Shown one piece after another: positions 5,514-5,801 of a stretch of DNA of 5,801 nucleotides. The position numbers and the translations under genes were made by a program. The notes beneath the pieces were generated by a model. It made no database searches. It had not been told where the DNA came from and was given only the letters and a program-made list of their open reading frames with translations. The DNA comes from Chloroflexota bacterium (GTDB lineage: Bacteria; Chloroflexota; Anaerolineae; B4-G1; SLSP01): the NCBI GenBank assembly GCA_012798275.1, contig JAAZNO010000092.1, positions 1 to 5,801 on the forward strand, read 5' to 3'. How positions within the stretch are numbered: position 1 is the first letter of the stretch; each line of letters begins with the position of its first letter.

Positions 5514-5801
5514 TCACCGATAACGCCGCGCGCCCAGGAAGGCCTTTTGCAGGGCCGGGCTGAAATCGGGCGCGGCGGGATTCAGGCTGTTGATGGCGAT
5601 GCTCCACGTGGCGCCGTTCGCGTGGAGATAGCGCCCGGCATCGAGGGCGATGGCGACGTGGGTGACCCGTTGGGCCGTGAAGGTCGCCGGATCCGCCGCC
5701 CGCCCGAAGAAGAGCAGGTCGCCCGCCTGTAGGGGGCTTTCCACGGGAGCGCCGGCGCGGAATTGCTGATCGGCATCCCGCGGCAGGGGAACGCCGAGCA
5801 C
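5514..5801 (-). CDS. NlpC/P60 (C40) cell-wall endopeptidase, C-terminal part (cut by window edge)
   Basis: These are the last 95 codons of an NlpC/P60 cysteine peptidase. Such enzymes cleave the gamma-D-Glu to diamino acid bond of peptidoglycan stem peptides. Visible family marks, numbered from the window edge, are LGVPLPRDADQQ (2-13), the GDLLFFG strand (27-33), THVAI (47-51) with the catalytic His48, and RYLHA (57-61) with His60 as the probable third active-site residue. SLNP (72-75) and a final GARRY (90-94) complete the pattern. The 12-residue spacing of the two His residues matches what I recall for YkfC. The catalytic Cys and any SH3 or signal region lie beyond 5801. The GTG at the very edge encodes an internal Val, not the start. 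The adjacent dipeptide epimerase supports a YkfC-like role yielding L-Ala-D-Glu; whether the enzyme is secreted or cytoplasmic is not visible. Confidence 0.92.
   Translation of the reverse strand: MLGVPLPRDADQQFRAGAPVESPLQAGDLLFFGRAADPATFTAQRVTHVAIALDAGRYLHANGATWSIAINSLNPAAPDFSPALQKAFLGARRYR

Noticed and set aside
4338..5732. Plus-strand open frame of 464 codons opposite the epimerase
   Set aside because: It spans the octamer repeat, the intergenic region and part of two genuine minus-strand genes, and shows no family resemblance.

Overview
The window is a GC-rich bacterial segment in which every supported gene lies on the minus strand, so the story reads from right to left. It looks like a peptidoglycan (murein) scavenging and recycling cluster. 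In transcription order it holds the 3' end of an NlpC/P60 cell-wall peptidase (5801 to 5514), an enolase-superfamily dipeptide epimerase of the L-Ala-D/L-Glu type (5465 to 4461), and a GntR/UTRA repressor very like Bacillus NagR (4270 to 3539). It continues with an exo-N-acetylmuramidase of the NamZ/DUF1343 family (3438 to 2281), two Opp/Dpp-type ABC permeases (2263 to 1187 and 1186 to 296), and the first 98 codons of an Opp/Dpp ATPase (294 to 1, running off the left edge).

The genes fit one job. The ABC transporter would import peptides or muropeptides. NamZ would release MurNAc from glycan fragments. The NlpC/P60 enzyme would cut the stem peptide after D-Glu, and the epimerase would convert L-Ala-D-Glu to L-Ala-L-Glu for catabolism. 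The set recalls the Bacillus subtilis dpp-ykf operon (transporter, YkfB epimerase, YkfC NlpC/P60 peptidase), with NamZ and a NagR-like amino-sugar regulator added. The substrate-binding protein and the remaining transporter ATPase are not in the window.

Regulation is visible. A near-consensus sigma70 promoter (TTGACA, 17 nt, TATGAT) reads leftward into the GntR gene. A palindromic site with ACTGGT/ACCAGT arms and a GGT-N4-ACC core, resembling known NagR/DasR operators, starts just inside the -10 box and covers the predicted transcription start. From gntR to the ATPase the gaps are 100, 17, 0 and 1 nt, which suggests one autoregulated transcript.

Two short octamer-repeat tracts (about 84 and 52 bp) flank gntR. 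Both are built from variants of GTTCGCAC and its complement. The second contains a perfect 15-bp inverted repeat that overlaps the epimerase stop codon. The organism cannot be fixed from the sequence alone. High GC, Opp-type uptake, TTG and GTG starts and octamer-periodic intergenic DNA would suit a Chloroflexota-like or other GC-rich environmental bacterium, but this is a weak inference. The long open frames on the plus strand are shadows of the minus-strand genes.
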